Source: CAZUAQ01 sp964618455
GTDB taxonomy: Bacteria > Planctomycetota > Phycisphaerae > UBA1845 > PWPN01
Assembly (NCBI GenBank): GCA_964618455.1
Contig: CAZUAQ010000025.1
Coordinates: 14,249 to 78,248 of the forward strand
Reading direction: 5' to 3'
DNA: 64,000 nucleotides
Both the position numbers and the translations under genes were made by a program. The notes under the pieces are model-generated. The model had not been told where the DNA came from. It was given only the letters and a program-made list of their open reading frames with translations, and did no database searches. Positions 10,101 to 18,835 of the stretch are shown here, piece by piece; within the stretch, counting starts at the first letter, position 1, and each line of letters starts with the position of its first letter.

Positions 10101-10860
10101 CGTGAGTGTGGCGACCCACGGTTGGCAGTTCACTTACTTCGCCGCGAAGCATGACCTCTTCCCGCTGTTCGAGGTTCCGCCTGAGCAACATCTCGAGCCG
10201 GCTTCGTACCGCGGGCTGCGACTCGAAAACGGCATGGTAGAACTCTATCTCCGCCGTGCGGAAGATGCCCCCGCGGCGGTACTCCTGATCTTGAACGGGC
10301 ACGCTGCGGGATCTGCCGAGCTGCATGATCTCGACGGAACCCTGATCGAACGCGTCGAGTTCGATCGATGCCACAGCCAGTTTCAGCCCCGATGGATCGT
10401 TCTTGGCTCCGAACACCGGATCGGTCGTCTCCGGTTGATCGCCTCCACTGGTCTGCGAGCATGGGAGATCCACGCGGATGGACGATCGCGGTTGACGCTG
10501 GCGGACCCGGCCGGCGTGCACTTGCCGACTTTGCATCCTCGTGCGTATGGCTTCGTTCAACACGGCAGCGAGAAGGTTCGCTTCCGGCTGATCTGCGAGG
10601 GAGAAGGATATCATCTGGCCCGGCTTTACGACCAGGCCGGACGCCTCCGAGCCACCGTGCGCCGCTTTGTCGAATTCGAAGACCCGGGACGCTTCGTCAT
10701 GGATCTTGAGGCGGCGGTCTCGCCCGAGAGTTGGGGGAAAGTCTGGGGTGTCGAGATCTTCGACGCCGAGGTGAAGACCTGCAAGGGCATGTTGCCGTAC
10801 TGGGCGGCAACACCAGAGGAACTCTTCAATCCCGAGCATTCTACACGGGTAACAGAGTAA
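7189..10860 (+). CDS. Sulfatase-modifying-factor fold fused to YetA/exo-rhamnogalacturonan-lyase-like protein
   Basis: This 1223-residue secreted protein has a signal peptide ending near residue 38. Residues about 50-270 form an FGE-sulfatase (SUMF1) fold: MVLIPAGTFVMGAHGD, YIDRTEVTNARYALYI, RLPTEAEWEKAARG, NAWEWTADW, FVGFRCAM. From about 315 it matches the PcRGLX/YetA-like layout: a beta-sandwich with GIVRGGIPLPEGW and SRWPDGSCRWILLD, a second beta domain, then a helical toroid (about 730-970, with HTTTRADIAHMFNRGLLLHYLLTGE). A C-terminal beta region follows. I chose the ATG at 7189 because TGAGGA precedes it and it leads into the signal peptide; an in-frame GTG at 7156 is possible. The likely role is a polysaccharide lyase or carbohydrate-processing enzyme. 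The SUMF1 part need not be catalytic. Confidence 0.82.
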   Translation: MTISSGKEKGRRSAIVLAILGGAMVWSVPLYADAAAAETRITPTDQAEMVLIPAGTFVMGAHGDTQDASPAHVVTLPTFYIDRTEVTNARYALYIADTGVPSPPNWPGPTPPKGTENRPVTNITWFEAMDFATWAGKRLPTEAEWEKAARGTDGRRYPWGDVDDEKKRNLNLRSPDHLESVGCYPSGASPYGALDLIGNAWEWTADWYQSYPGSHDASVHYGRKYKVVRGPGAEYIIGVPHEADTTIRARMLPYGYDRFVGFRCAMNADEVAPNVPIESVEDARSVLKAFEREPRQLVFEREFQRLVTSRSVPLRIDGPLDGQGIVRGGIPLPEGWIHDPASLRLVDADGRTRTCQRRVLSRWPDGSCRWILLDAEVPSDRRLGLQLDAHVEPAPVPRHKFRVDHANETVSVDTGSAVFRFNRESLISIALNDDPDNRLGPFLTGWQTRTSEGERRLRFGPADVLMVDEEGPLRAVVRCQGSLQDDSGQPSGMRYDLRAHVTVGSTRLRLLCTFTHAVPRSSHEAAVREPILHAEEVLVRFALPAPAGSIRVPREDGTFLDLDSSEIDVTQIDDLRYVITQKDQVHAEGSHAPGWLAVETDHGWWRVGMRHYSRQHPCALMVNRDSIGVRLYAGDKPFEFDATLAKTWELIVDYVEAPDEPFALQPLRLIAPPAWVCGTRAIGGPLLPRDEEALSRFPYWELLRESSMRQLVKGMPTGLRDYGDAYMGGPYKGRNAYLNLEYDVPFNYLLQFLRTGEAWYLDTAEVMARHQADIDTDHVTGQPYKHSPLHTTTRADIAHMFNRGLLLHYLLTGESRSLEVATSIGDHIAERTLRLDGYGNERQIGWGLYALTGLYEVTGEKKYLDAAEHLCLHLALEQSPTGRLNIRYDNRYVFMNGIAMNGMLSVYKHTEDERIAECVQRLARRSLGHYPEYACRTLNAFCHVLADTKDPRYLDVLERTWETSMDYLKSGVSVATHGWQFTYFAAKHDLFPLFEVPPEQHLEPASYRGLRLENGMVELYLRRAEDAPAAVLLILNGHAAGSAELHDLDGTLIERVEFDRCHSQFQPRWIVLGSEHRIGRLRLIASTGLRAWEIHADGRSRLTLADPAGVHLPTLHPRAYGFVQHGSEKVRFRLICEGEGYHLARLYDQAGRLRATVRRFVEFEDPGRFVMDLEAAVSPESWGKVWGVEIFDAEVKTCKGMLPYWAATPEELFNPEHSTRVTE

Positions 10861-10876
10861 TCCATATTCCGCAAAC

Positions 10877-13357
10877 TCATTCCTCGGTGGCACAATCGGG
10901 CGCGGCGATCATGCCGGCGCCGCTCAGGCATCCTAGCAGAACCGCTTGATCGTCATCATCCACATCGACATCGTAGTCGAAACGGGCACGATCACACGCC
11001 GGAAGTGGCGGAGGTGTACCTTCGCTCGAACGGCAACGTTGGAATAATGCGAAATCGTCAAGATCCACATCACCGTCAAAATCCAGATCCGATGGAACCG
11101 TGGGAACATCGTCAGCCACCAGACCGTCCGCGTAGTAACGACTTGCGTCCTCGGAGTAGGCAAACGCCGCGTAATAAACGATCTGACCATTGGAAAGCCC
11201 GTCATGGGTGATGCCATCGGGTACGGAGGGGCTGGCGGCACGATCGGCAAGAATGGTTCCGTCCGATGGCCCCGTAGGACTTCGATCCGTTCGATACAGG
11301 ATACGTACGCCGCTGAGCGGAGGCTCAGCAGGAGCAATCCAATCCAGCACGATTTCGCCGTTTCCCGACGTTGCACCGAACGATATCACGGGATCGGGCG
11401 ACTGGCCCTGCAGCGAGACATCCACGTTTGTAATCTCTCCGGACGAGATGCTGAACGGGTCTGAAGTGAAGTCATCGTAGTAGGCCTTGTTCGCGACCAG
11501 GTCATATTCTCCCGACGGTAACTGCAACTGGTACGCTCCGTTCCCGTCGGTTTGTACCGGCGCTGCTCCCGTCACGGTCACGGTGGCGTCCGTGACGGGA
11601 CTGTCGTACTGATCGCGAACGACCCCCATCACGGTCCCTAACCCCGTTAAAGTGTGCGAGACGGAGAAGTTGACATCATCAAAGTTCAAGTGGGTCCAGC
11701 TCCAATTGGAATCCGCGTAAAGGTGGAGCCGGATCGCCACCGCCTCCACACCCGGCGTGCCGAGAATGTGTCCGGATGCGACATACGGCGCGAAGGCGGT
11801 CGCACTGTTGCCCGTATGACTTCCATCGAGGGCCCCGATCAGCTGGTAATGATCGCAGTTCATGATACCTTCCGGCTGAGAGCCGTCTGCGTTCCAGCCG
11901 ACCTCCCATACTTGATGCACGCCTTCGGGGACGGGCGTCGAGCCGTCGAGTCCGTGCAATTGGACGTCCACATCGAGCGACCAATTCGCCACGGGATATC
12001 CGGCGAGGTAGTCGGTGGTTTGAACAATCTGTCCGACGTAGAAATCCGGCCGAAGAAAGCTCGTGATCTTGCCGGCAAAGTACTGTCCCTGCGGAGCCGT
12101 GATGCCATATGGATTCACCGAGGACAGCAAGGGAAAGTCGGGGCCTTCAGCATTCGTATGAACGACTTCCCATTGCTCGTAACTGCCGTTGCGGTCTTCG
12201 AAGCTCGGGTTGAGCACTGACGTTGAAAAGAGCTGTTGTGGAAGGATGGCATTGAAGTATTTCCAGGGGGGAGCTTCAGTGCCGTCCGGGCGAATTAAGT
12301 ACAGTCCGCGTACGTCTTCGTTACCCGGGGGAGTGACACGCGCCTCGTTGTCGAAGACCTGCCAGTACAGAATGTAGGGGCATCCCCAGAAGTGCGCCTC
12401 CTCCGTGGCCATCCGAAGCACGAGCATCTGTTTGGCATCGGTTGCGCCGGGATCCGTGACGGAATTGACCGAGGGCCATCCGTACTCACCCGAGTAGACG
12501 TTCCTGTTTCCGAATGTCGCACTGTCAGGCGCCTTCGAGGCGAGATAATCCAGCGCGGATCGAAATGCCTGACGCGACCAGGTCAACCCGGGATCGGCGC
12601 TGGCTTGGCCAATGGAATCCCAGGCTGAATATGAATAAAGATCGCAATATGTGTGAGGGAGCACGTCGTTTGTCACTGTCGTACGTCCCTGCATCGCCAG
12701 TTGCACGAGATTGACCTCGGCGGCGTGATACACCTCCACATCGCTGCCTGGGTGATCCTGCCGGGCGCGGATCACGCCGTCTTGACGCGCATTGAGCCAG
12801 TCGATCATACCCTGGATCGCTGTCGGGCCAGGATCGCACTCCGGTTCAGTGCAGTAACTTCCTCGAATCGCCCAGTCCCCCTCCCAGTGGGAGAGAACGA
12901 ACGTCTTGCCCGTTCCGTTGTAGGTCGTCAGAAGATGGCTTGCGAGGTTGTAGAACGCCTGCTCTTCCTGCTGGGCCTTGGTAGAGGAGACACCATTTCG
13001 GAAGTAGTGCTCGTCATCGACGAAGGAGTAGGCGGTCAGCACGTACGTATGAAACGGCTTCTGAAAGAGCGTTACGAAGCGTGAATGCTGAGCGATCTCG
13101 ACCATGCTGTCAAAGGCGGGCCATGAACCACCGTGAGGGTAGAACTCTGCTGGGCGAAACAGATAGCCCTTGAATACACGCATGCCCGTCTCGATGATGC
13201 GATCCGAACCCTCGTTCAGATAATCCTGGGATCCGAAATGATACGTGCCCTTGACGTGTGCCGATCCCAGTTGTTGCTGCAGAAGAACCGGATCCACCAT
13301 TTGAGCCTGGGCGGATGCAACCAGCAGCAACGATGTGACGAAAACACGTTTGCACAC
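10877..13357 (-). CDS. Secreted glycosidase-like protein with carboxypeptidase-regulatory and dockerin domains
   Basis: The protein has about 826 residues. The first 400 residues look like a TIM-barrel glycoside hydrolase (FVLSHWEGDWAIRG, YSGEYGWPS, YILYWQVFDNEAR), but I cannot assign a family. A beta-sandwich region follows, then a carboxypeptidase-regulatory-like domain (VMGVVRDQYDSPVTDATVTV, about residues 600-680). An FN3-like segment comes next, and the end is a dockerin-type repeat pair (DFDGDVDLDDFALFQRC; DYDVDVDDDD). The start is uncertain. The GTG at 13357 gives a clean signal peptide (CKRVFVTSLLLVASAQAQ), while a GTG at 13432 would add 25 unusual residues. Convergent with the preceding gene, 16 bases apart. 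A putative LacI operator lies upstream at 13468-13483. Confidence 0.72.
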   Translation of the reverse strand: MCKRVFVTSLLLVASAQAQMVDPVLLQQQLGSAHVKGTYHFGSQDYLNEGSDRIIETGMRVFKGYLFRPAEFYPHGGSWPAFDSMVEIAQHSRFVTLFQKPFHTYVLTAYSFVDDEHYFRNGVSSTKAQQEEQAFYNLASHLLTTYNGTGKTFVLSHWEGDWAIRGSYCTEPECDPGPTAIQGMIDWLNARQDGVIRARQDHPGSDVEVYHAAEVNLVQLAMQGRTTVTNDVLPHTYCDLYSYSAWDSIGQASADPGLTWSRQAFRSALDYLASKAPDSATFGNRNVYSGEYGWPSVNSVTDPGATDAKQMLVLRMATEEAHFWGCPYILYWQVFDNEARVTPPGNEDVRGLYLIRPDGTEAPPWKYFNAILPQQLFSTSVLNPSFEDRNGSYEQWEVVHTNAEGPDFPLLSSVNPYGITAPQGQYFAGKITSFLRPDFYVGQIVQTTDYLAGYPVANWSLDVDVQLHGLDGSTPVPEGVHQVWEVGWNADGSQPEGIMNCDHYQLIGALDGSHTGNSATAFAPYVASGHILGTPGVEAVAIRLHLYADSNWSWTHLNFDDVNFSVSHTLTGLGTVMGVVRDQYDSPVTDATVTVTGAAPVQTDGNGAYQLQLPSGEYDLVANKAYYDDFTSDPFSISSGEITNVDVSLQGQSPDPVISFGATSGNGEIVLDWIAPAEPPLSGVRILYRTDRSPTGPSDGTILADRAASPSVPDGITHDGLSNGQIVYYAAFAYSEDASRYYADGLVADDVPTVPSDLDFDGDVDLDDFALFQRCRSSEGTPPPLPACDRARFDYDVDVDDDDQAVLLGCLSGAGMIAAPDCATEE

Positions 13358-13467
13358 GATGGGAATCTCAGTTATCGGTTCTGAATCGCCGGGACAACAT
13401 CTGTCGGCGTCAACCTGTGGAAGAGGTTTCACATGTGCATGGCGACTCTATCTGTAATAATATGGCG

Positions 13468-13483
13468 TGTGAAAGGGTTAAGC
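13468..13483. promoter_or_regulatory. Putative LacI-family operator, site B
   Basis: The sequence TGTGAAAGGGTTAAGC has one perfect half (TTAAGC) and the AGGG centre seen in site C, with a degraded left half. It lies in the 309-base region between the divergent glycosidase-like gene and the LacI regulator gene, so it could serve both promoters. Confidence 0.5.
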
Positions 13484-13666
13484 AAGACTTATGTGAAATC
13501 CATCGGATGTGATCCGCCTTTCCAGGCAAGCGGTGTCGTGGGTATACTCAGGAATACTCCTCGCCCCGTAGTCGACGGCGGCCTTCAGTTCGCCCTCCTT
13601 CGGGCCACGCGTCGATGGAGAACCCGGGATCCCATGACGGGGAAGAGTGCCTGCGAGAATTGACCA

Positions 13667-14782
13667 ATGGGTAAAGCGGCGAGATCCAAATCGGCCCGTG
13701 TCACGTTGGGACAGGTGGCGCATTTGGCGGGCGTGTCGACGACTGCCGTCTCCGTGATTCTCTCCGGGCGTCCCTCGGGGCTGAAGCAGTTTCATCCGGA
13801 CACCATCGATCGGGTGCGTCGGAGTGCTGATAAACTCGGTTATCGCGCCAACTTGTTCGCCTCAAGCATCGCCACGCGCGATTCCACCTTCTTCGCCCTC
13901 GTCATTGAGGATCTGGCGGAGACGAAACTGGATCAGTGGCACCTGTGGGCCTTCGAAGGTGAATTGTTGAGCGGCATCATCAGTTCTGCGGCCGCGGCAG
14001 GGCTGTACCCCGTGATCGCCACCGATTCCTCGAGCCATGAAAACAGCAGCACGAAACCCATTGAGGATCTGATCGCCGGAGGCGTGATGGGCACGATCGT
14101 GCGCACCCCCAATGCGGAACTGGAGAAACACCTCCGCTTCAGGATCAAGCAGGGCCATCCCGTTATCGTCGTCTTTCCTTCCCGATCATCGCGTTGGAAG
14201 AGCAACGTCATCGACTTGGATAATCACAGAGTCGGGGAAAAGGCCGCCGAGTTGCTTCACGAACGCGGCTGCCGCCGTTGCGCCATCGCTCACTACAAGA
14301 AGCGCAGCGAACCGCATCGTCATCGATGCGAGGGCTTCGAATCAACATGCGAGCGACTCGGTATGGCTTTCGAGCGTATCGTTCTTCCGCTGGAGATCGA
14401 CGACGTCGGCATCGGTGAGTGGGTGGAACGCCGTCTAAAACGAATGAACGTTGAGGGATTCTTCGGTATCGATTCGATTGCGAGCATCGGAATGGTCATG
14501 GGGTGTCTGCGCGCGGATATCCGACTCGGCGACCGAGCGTTTCTGGTGGGTTGCGATACCTCGCTGTGGCAGAGTTCGATGCTTCCCCGCATCACGTCGA
14601 TCGATCTCTCGTGGAAGGAGGTCGGCATCCTGGCGACGGAACGCCTCACCGTGCTGGCCGCGCACCGCGAAGCCGAATTTGAGAGCATTCTGCTTCCTCC
14701 TGCCATTAAATATGCCGAAACGTGCCCCGGTCCGTGTCAAACGCAGGGCGAGGACGACGAAGCGACTGCTCCGAAAACCTGA
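13667..14782 (+). CDS. LacI-family transcriptional regulator
   Basis: The protein has 371 residues. Residues about 12-65 are a LacI-type helix-turn-helix with hinge (VTLGQVAHLAGVSTTAVSVILSGRP, FHPDTIDRVRRSADKLGYRAN). The rest is a periplasmic-binding-protein-like sensor domain (ACLPVIATDSS-like core, GVMGTIVRTP, FFGIDSIASIGMVMG, ITSIDLSWKEVGILATERL). It sits among secreted polysaccharide-degrading genes and is the only regulator in that locus. Three copies of a LacI-like palindrome flank it (7115, 13468, 14953), so autoregulation and control of the lyase genes is the simplest model. The effector is probably a sugar but cannot be named. Confidence 0.9.
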   Translation: MGKAARSKSARVTLGQVAHLAGVSTTAVSVILSGRPSGLKQFHPDTIDRVRRSADKLGYRANLFASSIATRDSTFFALVIEDLAETKLDQWHLWAFEGELLSGIISSAAAAGLYPVIATDSSSHENSSTKPIEDLIAGGVMGTIVRTPNAELEKHLRFRIKQGHPVIVVFPSRSSRWKSNVIDLDNHRVGEKAAELLHERGCRRCAIAHYKKRSEPHRHRCEGFESTCERLGMAFERIVLPLEIDDVGIGEWVERRLKRMNVEGFFGIDSIASIGMVMGCLRADIRLGDRAFLVGCDTSLWQSSMLPRITSIDLSWKEVGILATERLTVLAAHREAEFESILLPPAIKYAETCPGPCQTQGEDDEATAPKT

Positions 14783-15157
14783 GTGCCGGACATGCGTTGT
14801 CGCCAACCCCGGCCGGCTCACTCCCCCATCGATTCGTAAGTCTCATTTTGGGGACACTTTAGGGCTCTGCTCGCATCGGTTTTCCTCAGCCACTAATTCT
14901 CCAAATCCGTCGGGATTTTGCTTGACGGCGAAAGGCAAGACAGCCACAATGTACTTAACCCTTTAAGTAGAGGGTTTCTTGTTTTTCCGGTTCATGTCTC
15001 TGAGCGGAGTGAGAAATCGTATTGTTCGCGGACAAGCCGTCCGGTCGCTCATACCTGTAGAACGAACGCGTGTTTCGCCGGCGTGCGGAAGAGCGTTTGT
15101 AGCGAATCCGTGGCGGTCGCTCATGTGGGTCCGCGAACTGAATCACAGAGGAGGGTC
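14783..15157. other. Leader region of the PEP-CTERM gene
   Basis: This 375-base non-coding stretch separates the LacI gene from the PEP-CTERM gene. It holds operator site C at 14953-14968, about 190 bases upstream of the start, which suggests a long 5' leader. No RNA structure or small ORF stands out. Confidence 0.55.
14953..14968. promoter_or_regulatory. Putative LacI-family operator, site C
   Basis: ACTTAACCCTTTAAGT is a perfect 6-4-6 palindrome upstream of the PEP-CTERM gene. Its reverse complement, ACTTAAAGGGTTAAGT, aligns base for base with sites A and B in the core. Confidence 0.6.
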
Positions 15158-15907
15158 ATGTCGATGTGTCGTTTCACGACGATAAAACTATCGCTCGTCG
15201 GTGTATGTGTTCTGATGGGAGCGGGGCAGGCCTCCGCTTTGATTCAGGATGGTGGTTTTGAAGATCCACTGCTGGCCAATCCCGCATCCGGTACACCCTG
15301 GACCCACTGGGTCGATGTACCAGGTGATGGTGGCGCACGTTCGCAGGGGTTCTTCGGAGGTGAATTCGCATTCTCCCGTCCACCGACTGAAGGGGTACAG
15401 GATCTGGGATGGGTTTCGGGCTTTGACCAGACTCGGGACAATGCCAGGGTATATCAACAGTTCAGCCAGCCAGCCAATACCGAACTGTCGATCTCAGGTG
15501 ATTTCCTCGCCTACGCCGGTTGGGGCAACTGGCCTGAACTGGCGGGCGGGCAGTTCGATACGGAGATCGGCCTCTATTACGATCGGCTGGGTCGAACGGA
15601 CATACTTCCATTGCTCGATCCCATCACGTTCCAGCCTCAGGATCCCGATCTTTTCCGTGTGGGCCTGGTCAACAACGGCCAGTCACATACTGAGGCCACG
15701 GCTGGCGGAGATGGCTGGATCAGCATTGCCGGCACCTTCAATTCCGGAAATGCCAGCCCCACAGGTGCCATCATCGTCATCAACCGACACAAGTTCGGTT
15801 TCTTCAACGGGACCTTCGCCGACAACATTGTCGTGACGCCCGAACCGGCGACGATAATGCTTCTGGCAGTCGGTGCCGGCATGTTGCTGCGGCGGAAACG
15901 CGCGTAA
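15158..15907 (+). CDS. PEP-CTERM sorting-domain secreted protein
   Basis: The protein has 249 residues with the start at 15158 after AGAGGAGGG. A signal peptide (about residues 1-27) is followed by a beta-rich domain opening with LIQDGGFEDPLL, like carbohydrate-binding jelly-rolls of extracellular proteins. The C-terminus is a PEP-CTERM signal: TPEPATIMLLAVGAGM then RRKRA, i.e. the PEP motif, one hydrophobic helix and a basic tail. Such tails are processed by exosortase, which is not in this window. It lies downstream of a putative LacI operator, so it is probably co-regulated with the polysaccharide lyases and may bind the same glycan. Function beyond sorting is unknown. Confidence 0.88.
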   Translation: MSMCRFTTIKLSLVGVCVLMGAGQASALIQDGGFEDPLLANPASGTPWTHWVDVPGDGGARSQGFFGGEFAFSRPPTEGVQDLGWVSGFDQTRDNARVYQQFSQPANTELSISGDFLAYAGWGNWPELAGGQFDTEIGLYYDRLGRTDILPLLDPITFQPQDPDLFRVGLVNNGQSHTEATAGGDGWISIAGTFNSGNASPTGAIIVINRHKFGFFNGTFADNIVVTPEPATIMLLAVGAGMLLRRKRA

Positions 15908-15935
15908 CGAAAAGGGGACGCATCCGGGCGGTGCA

Positions 15936-15965
15936 CGGACCTGCGCAAGCGAGCGTGCGGGTCCG
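15936..15965 (+). terminator. Hairpin downstream of PEP-CTERM gene
   Basis: An 11-bp stem (15936-15946 with 15955-15965, including two G-U pairs) with an 8-base loop starts 29 bases after the stop. No U-run follows, so intrinsic termination is possible but not certain. Confidence 0.4.
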
Positions 15966-16127
15966 TCTCCCCGGCGGGCACGTCTACTCGCCCTTGTGTT
16001 TCGACGTTAACGGCTTCTCGTGACAAGATCTCTCGACTTCGCACGTCGACCCCGTCGAGCGTTTAGTGGGTCGTCGGCAGGATGGGTACGCATAGTGTGT
16101 GACGATCACACGACAGGAGGAATCAGC

Positions 16128-18632
16128 ATGCGACGCGCGGTCTGCTGCATCACGGCCATTCTCGGCGTCTGTCCGGTGCTCTTAGGGCAGGAACTCTTGA
16201 CCAACCCCAGCTTTGATCTCCCAAGCACCGCAGCGTGTGTGGAAGACAGCGGCACGTTGCTCATCAACTGGCTTCCCTTGAGCCGACGAAATGGGGATTT
16301 CTTTTCCCCGGCTTGCCCGCGCGACCCCGGCGGCGACAATGACGATGTTCATGGCAGCATTCAGGCGTGGGGCAACGGCTCCTCCAGTTTCCGTCAGACG
16401 GTCAGCGGATTGGATTCAGGCAAGACCTATCAGCTGACCGGTCTCGTCTACCTCGGGAAGATGGGCGCTGACGGCGAACTCAGTGTCAACATTCAACTCC
16501 AGGACGGCTCACTCGGCAGTCCTGCTGTGGATCAGGCGTCGCTCGGAATCGATTATCATGGAACGCCCGGGAGTTGGATACCATTCTGTCTCCAGGGTTC
16601 ACCGAGTGGATCGTCGCTTACCGTGTTCGTCGAAGGCACCCACAACGGGTTATTCGGATGGGCCCTCCATGTGGACGACTTTTCTCTCACCGAGACGACC
16701 AATACCGACAAGGTGAGTTTGACGGCGATCACGCCTTCCTTCGGCGAGAAAGGGCTGGCGTCGGTGCCCTTCAGTATCGAGGGCAGTGGCTTCACCCTCG
16801 GCACGAATAGCGTCGATGCAGTGACATTAATCCGACCGGGCGAAGCCGATATTCCGGCTACCGGATTGACGGTCAATGCCACAACCGTCAACGGCGTATT
16901 CGATCTCTCCTCGGCCGTCATGGGACGCTACAGCGTTCGCGTCACCTTCAGCAACGCACCCTGCTCGGAGTTGATCCTTCCCGGCGCGTACGTGGTGGCA
17001 AATCCCGTGCTCGCCAACGGAAGCTTTGAACTTCCTAATGCCCCGGCTGTGAACTGCGGCAACATTACCCCACTTTCCGGTTTTCCCGATGATTGGCTAG
17101 CCGCCGCCATCGCGACCTGGGACAATGAAGTCAATCCCGTCAACACACTCTTCCGGGATTCCGATCAGTTCCCTGCCGCATGTCCTCCGATTAACGGTGA
17201 TCATTACGCCAGTTCGGAATCGACGCCGGCCGATCCGGGGGCCAAGCCTGAAGCCGTCAATTATCAGATCGTCAGAGTCGACAATACGAAGAGCTACCTG
17301 GCCACGGGATACTTCGCGGGCAGCGGTAAACACACGACGACGCTGGATCTGCTCGATGGAGATGATTCCGATGTCGGCGCGGGGGGTGTCCCCGACGCAG
17401 CGGGGGTTGCCCATCAGGACACAGATAGCGATCCCGACTATGACTGGACTTTCGCATTCGCCGAACTTCAGCCCTCCGGAGATCTCATGACTGTGCGATG
17501 GCGCGTCACCACGGGCGATGCCGGCCCGCACGTCTCCAACGCCGACCAGATTACGCTGACCCCGTGCGAAGGACCTGAAGCCACACCGACTTCCATTTCC
17601 GTCACCCAGGCCACCAATGATCAGTTGCTTACCGGGGTCACCATCACCGGAACCGGATTCTCCCTCGGCGGCCCCCCTCTGCCCGTCCTCGTTCTGCCGG
17701 GGCAGACGGGGAGATCCATCGTAGGCTTCAACGTCAGTGTCGTGAACGATTCTACGATGACGTGTGATTTCGATATCATCGATGCCGATAGCGGGGAGTA
17801 CGACCTGGTCATTCTCAAGGACGGATGCACCGGCGGATTGTCATCGGCGCTCTCCATCATCGCCGCCAACTTCGTGAACGGCGGTTTCGAACTTCCCGAT
17901 CCTGGACCGGGTGCGCCGCCGATTTGCGGAGCACCGCCGTTGTTCGGGATTCCCGAGGGCTGGTCCGCCGTGCTCATACCATCGGGAGGCATCGCGCCGG
18001 GATTTGATCGCGATCACGATGTTTTCATCCCTGCGACATGCCCTTCTCCCGCCGGTGGCCACTTCGCATCCCTGACATGGGATCGCGGCGGTGACATCAT
18101 CGCATACCAAACCATCGCCGCCGTTCCCGATGCAGAATACACCTTCGGGGGATGGTTCGCGGGTGGCGGTGCGGGTGATGTTGTCCTCGAATTGAGAGAC
18201 GGTAATCTCGATGGCACGCTGATCACGTCCGAAATCGTACACGAGAGTGTCGGAACCGGAGCCTATGATTGGAAGCAAGGCCAGGTGGTTGGGCAGGCAC
18301 TGAGCGACGTCATTACCGTTGTGTGGAAGCTGCAGGCCTCCGGGTTTGGCTTGCATGCGTCGCATGCGGATGGCTTAACCGTCCTCTTTGAAGAATCAGA
18401 ATGTGGCGATCTGTTTGCCGATACGGACAAGGACGAGGATGTCGATCAGGCCGATTTTGCGCTTTGGCAACTTTGCTATACCGGCAGTCAAACCGGTGTT
18501 CCGGCTGTCCCTTCGTATTGCATATGCTTTGATCGCAACGAGGACGATCGGATCGACCAAACGGACCTGACCGAATTCATCAACTGTGCCACGGGGCCAT
18601 CCATCCCTGCTAGCATCGAGTGCGATGACTGA
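16128..18632 (+). CDS. Large secreted protein with three jelly-roll-like modules and a dockerin domain
   Basis: This 834-residue protein starts at 16128 after CAGGAGGAA, with a signal peptide (about residues 1-20). It contains three similar modules, each opening with a motif such as LLTNPSFDLP, LANGSFELP or FVNGGFELP and including an extended YQ(T/I)(V/I)..VD..K.Y.(L/A)TG pattern. These look like carbohydrate-binding beta-sandwiches. Between them are IPT/TIG-like segments (ITPSFGEKGLASVPFSIEGSGF; TGVTITGTGFSLGG). The last 75 residues are a dockerin-like pair of Ca-binding loops (DTDKDEDVDQADFALWQLC; DRNEDDRIDQTDLTEF). No catalytic domain is visible, so it is probably a structural or glycan-binding extracellular protein. 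It is the last gene of the polysaccharide locus. Confidence 0.8.
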   Translation: MRRAVCCITAILGVCPVLLGQELLTNPSFDLPSTAACVEDSGTLLINWLPLSRRNGDFFSPACPRDPGGDNDDVHGSIQAWGNGSSSFRQTVSGLDSGKTYQLTGLVYLGKMGADGELSVNIQLQDGSLGSPAVDQASLGIDYHGTPGSWIPFCLQGSPSGSSLTVFVEGTHNGLFGWALHVDDFSLTETTNTDKVSLTAITPSFGEKGLASVPFSIEGSGFTLGTNSVDAVTLIRPGEADIPATGLTVNATTVNGVFDLSSAVMGRYSVRVTFSNAPCSELILPGAYVVANPVLANGSFELPNAPAVNCGNITPLSGFPDDWLAAAIATWDNEVNPVNTLFRDSDQFPAACPPINGDHYASSESTPADPGAKPEAVNYQIVRVDNTKSYLATGYFAGSGKHTTTLDLLDGDDSDVGAGGVPDAAGVAHQDTDSDPDYDWTFAFAELQPSGDLMTVRWRVTTGDAGPHVSNADQITLTPCEGPEATPTSISVTQATNDQLLTGVTITGTGFSLGGPPLPVLVLPGQTGRSIVGFNVSVVNDSTMTCDFDIIDADSGEYDLVILKDGCTGGLSSALSIIAANFVNGGFELPDPGPGAPPICGAPPLFGIPEGWSAVLIPSGGIAPGFDRDHDVFIPATCPSPAGGHFASLTWDRGGDIIAYQTIAAVPDAEYTFGGWFAGGGAGDVVLELRDGNLDGTLITSEIVHESVGTGAYDWKQGQVVGQALSDVITVVWKLQASGFGLHASHADGLTVLFEESECGDLFADTDKDEDVDQADFALWQLCYTGSQTGVPAVPSYCICFDRNEDDRIDQTDLTEFINCATGPSIPASIECDD

Positions 18633-18835
18633 AGGCCGCAGTGGTTTCGGATCATCAGCACACCACAAACTGACATGGGCGAGTCTTGTTCCGTTGGTTT
18701 ACCCCTGGTACCGGAGGTCCCGGATCCAGGTGTGTTGAGATTCCAGCTCGAAGCTTGCTTTACGAACTGGCGAGCCTGCATATGGAACCAGCATGATCAA
18801 CGATGTCGTCAGTAATCGCGAGCGGAGTAACACAG

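Noticed and set aside
9685..10893. Minus-strand 402-codon frame opposite the fusion lyase
   Set aside because: Overlaps a region with clear protein motifs on the plus strand; no own features.
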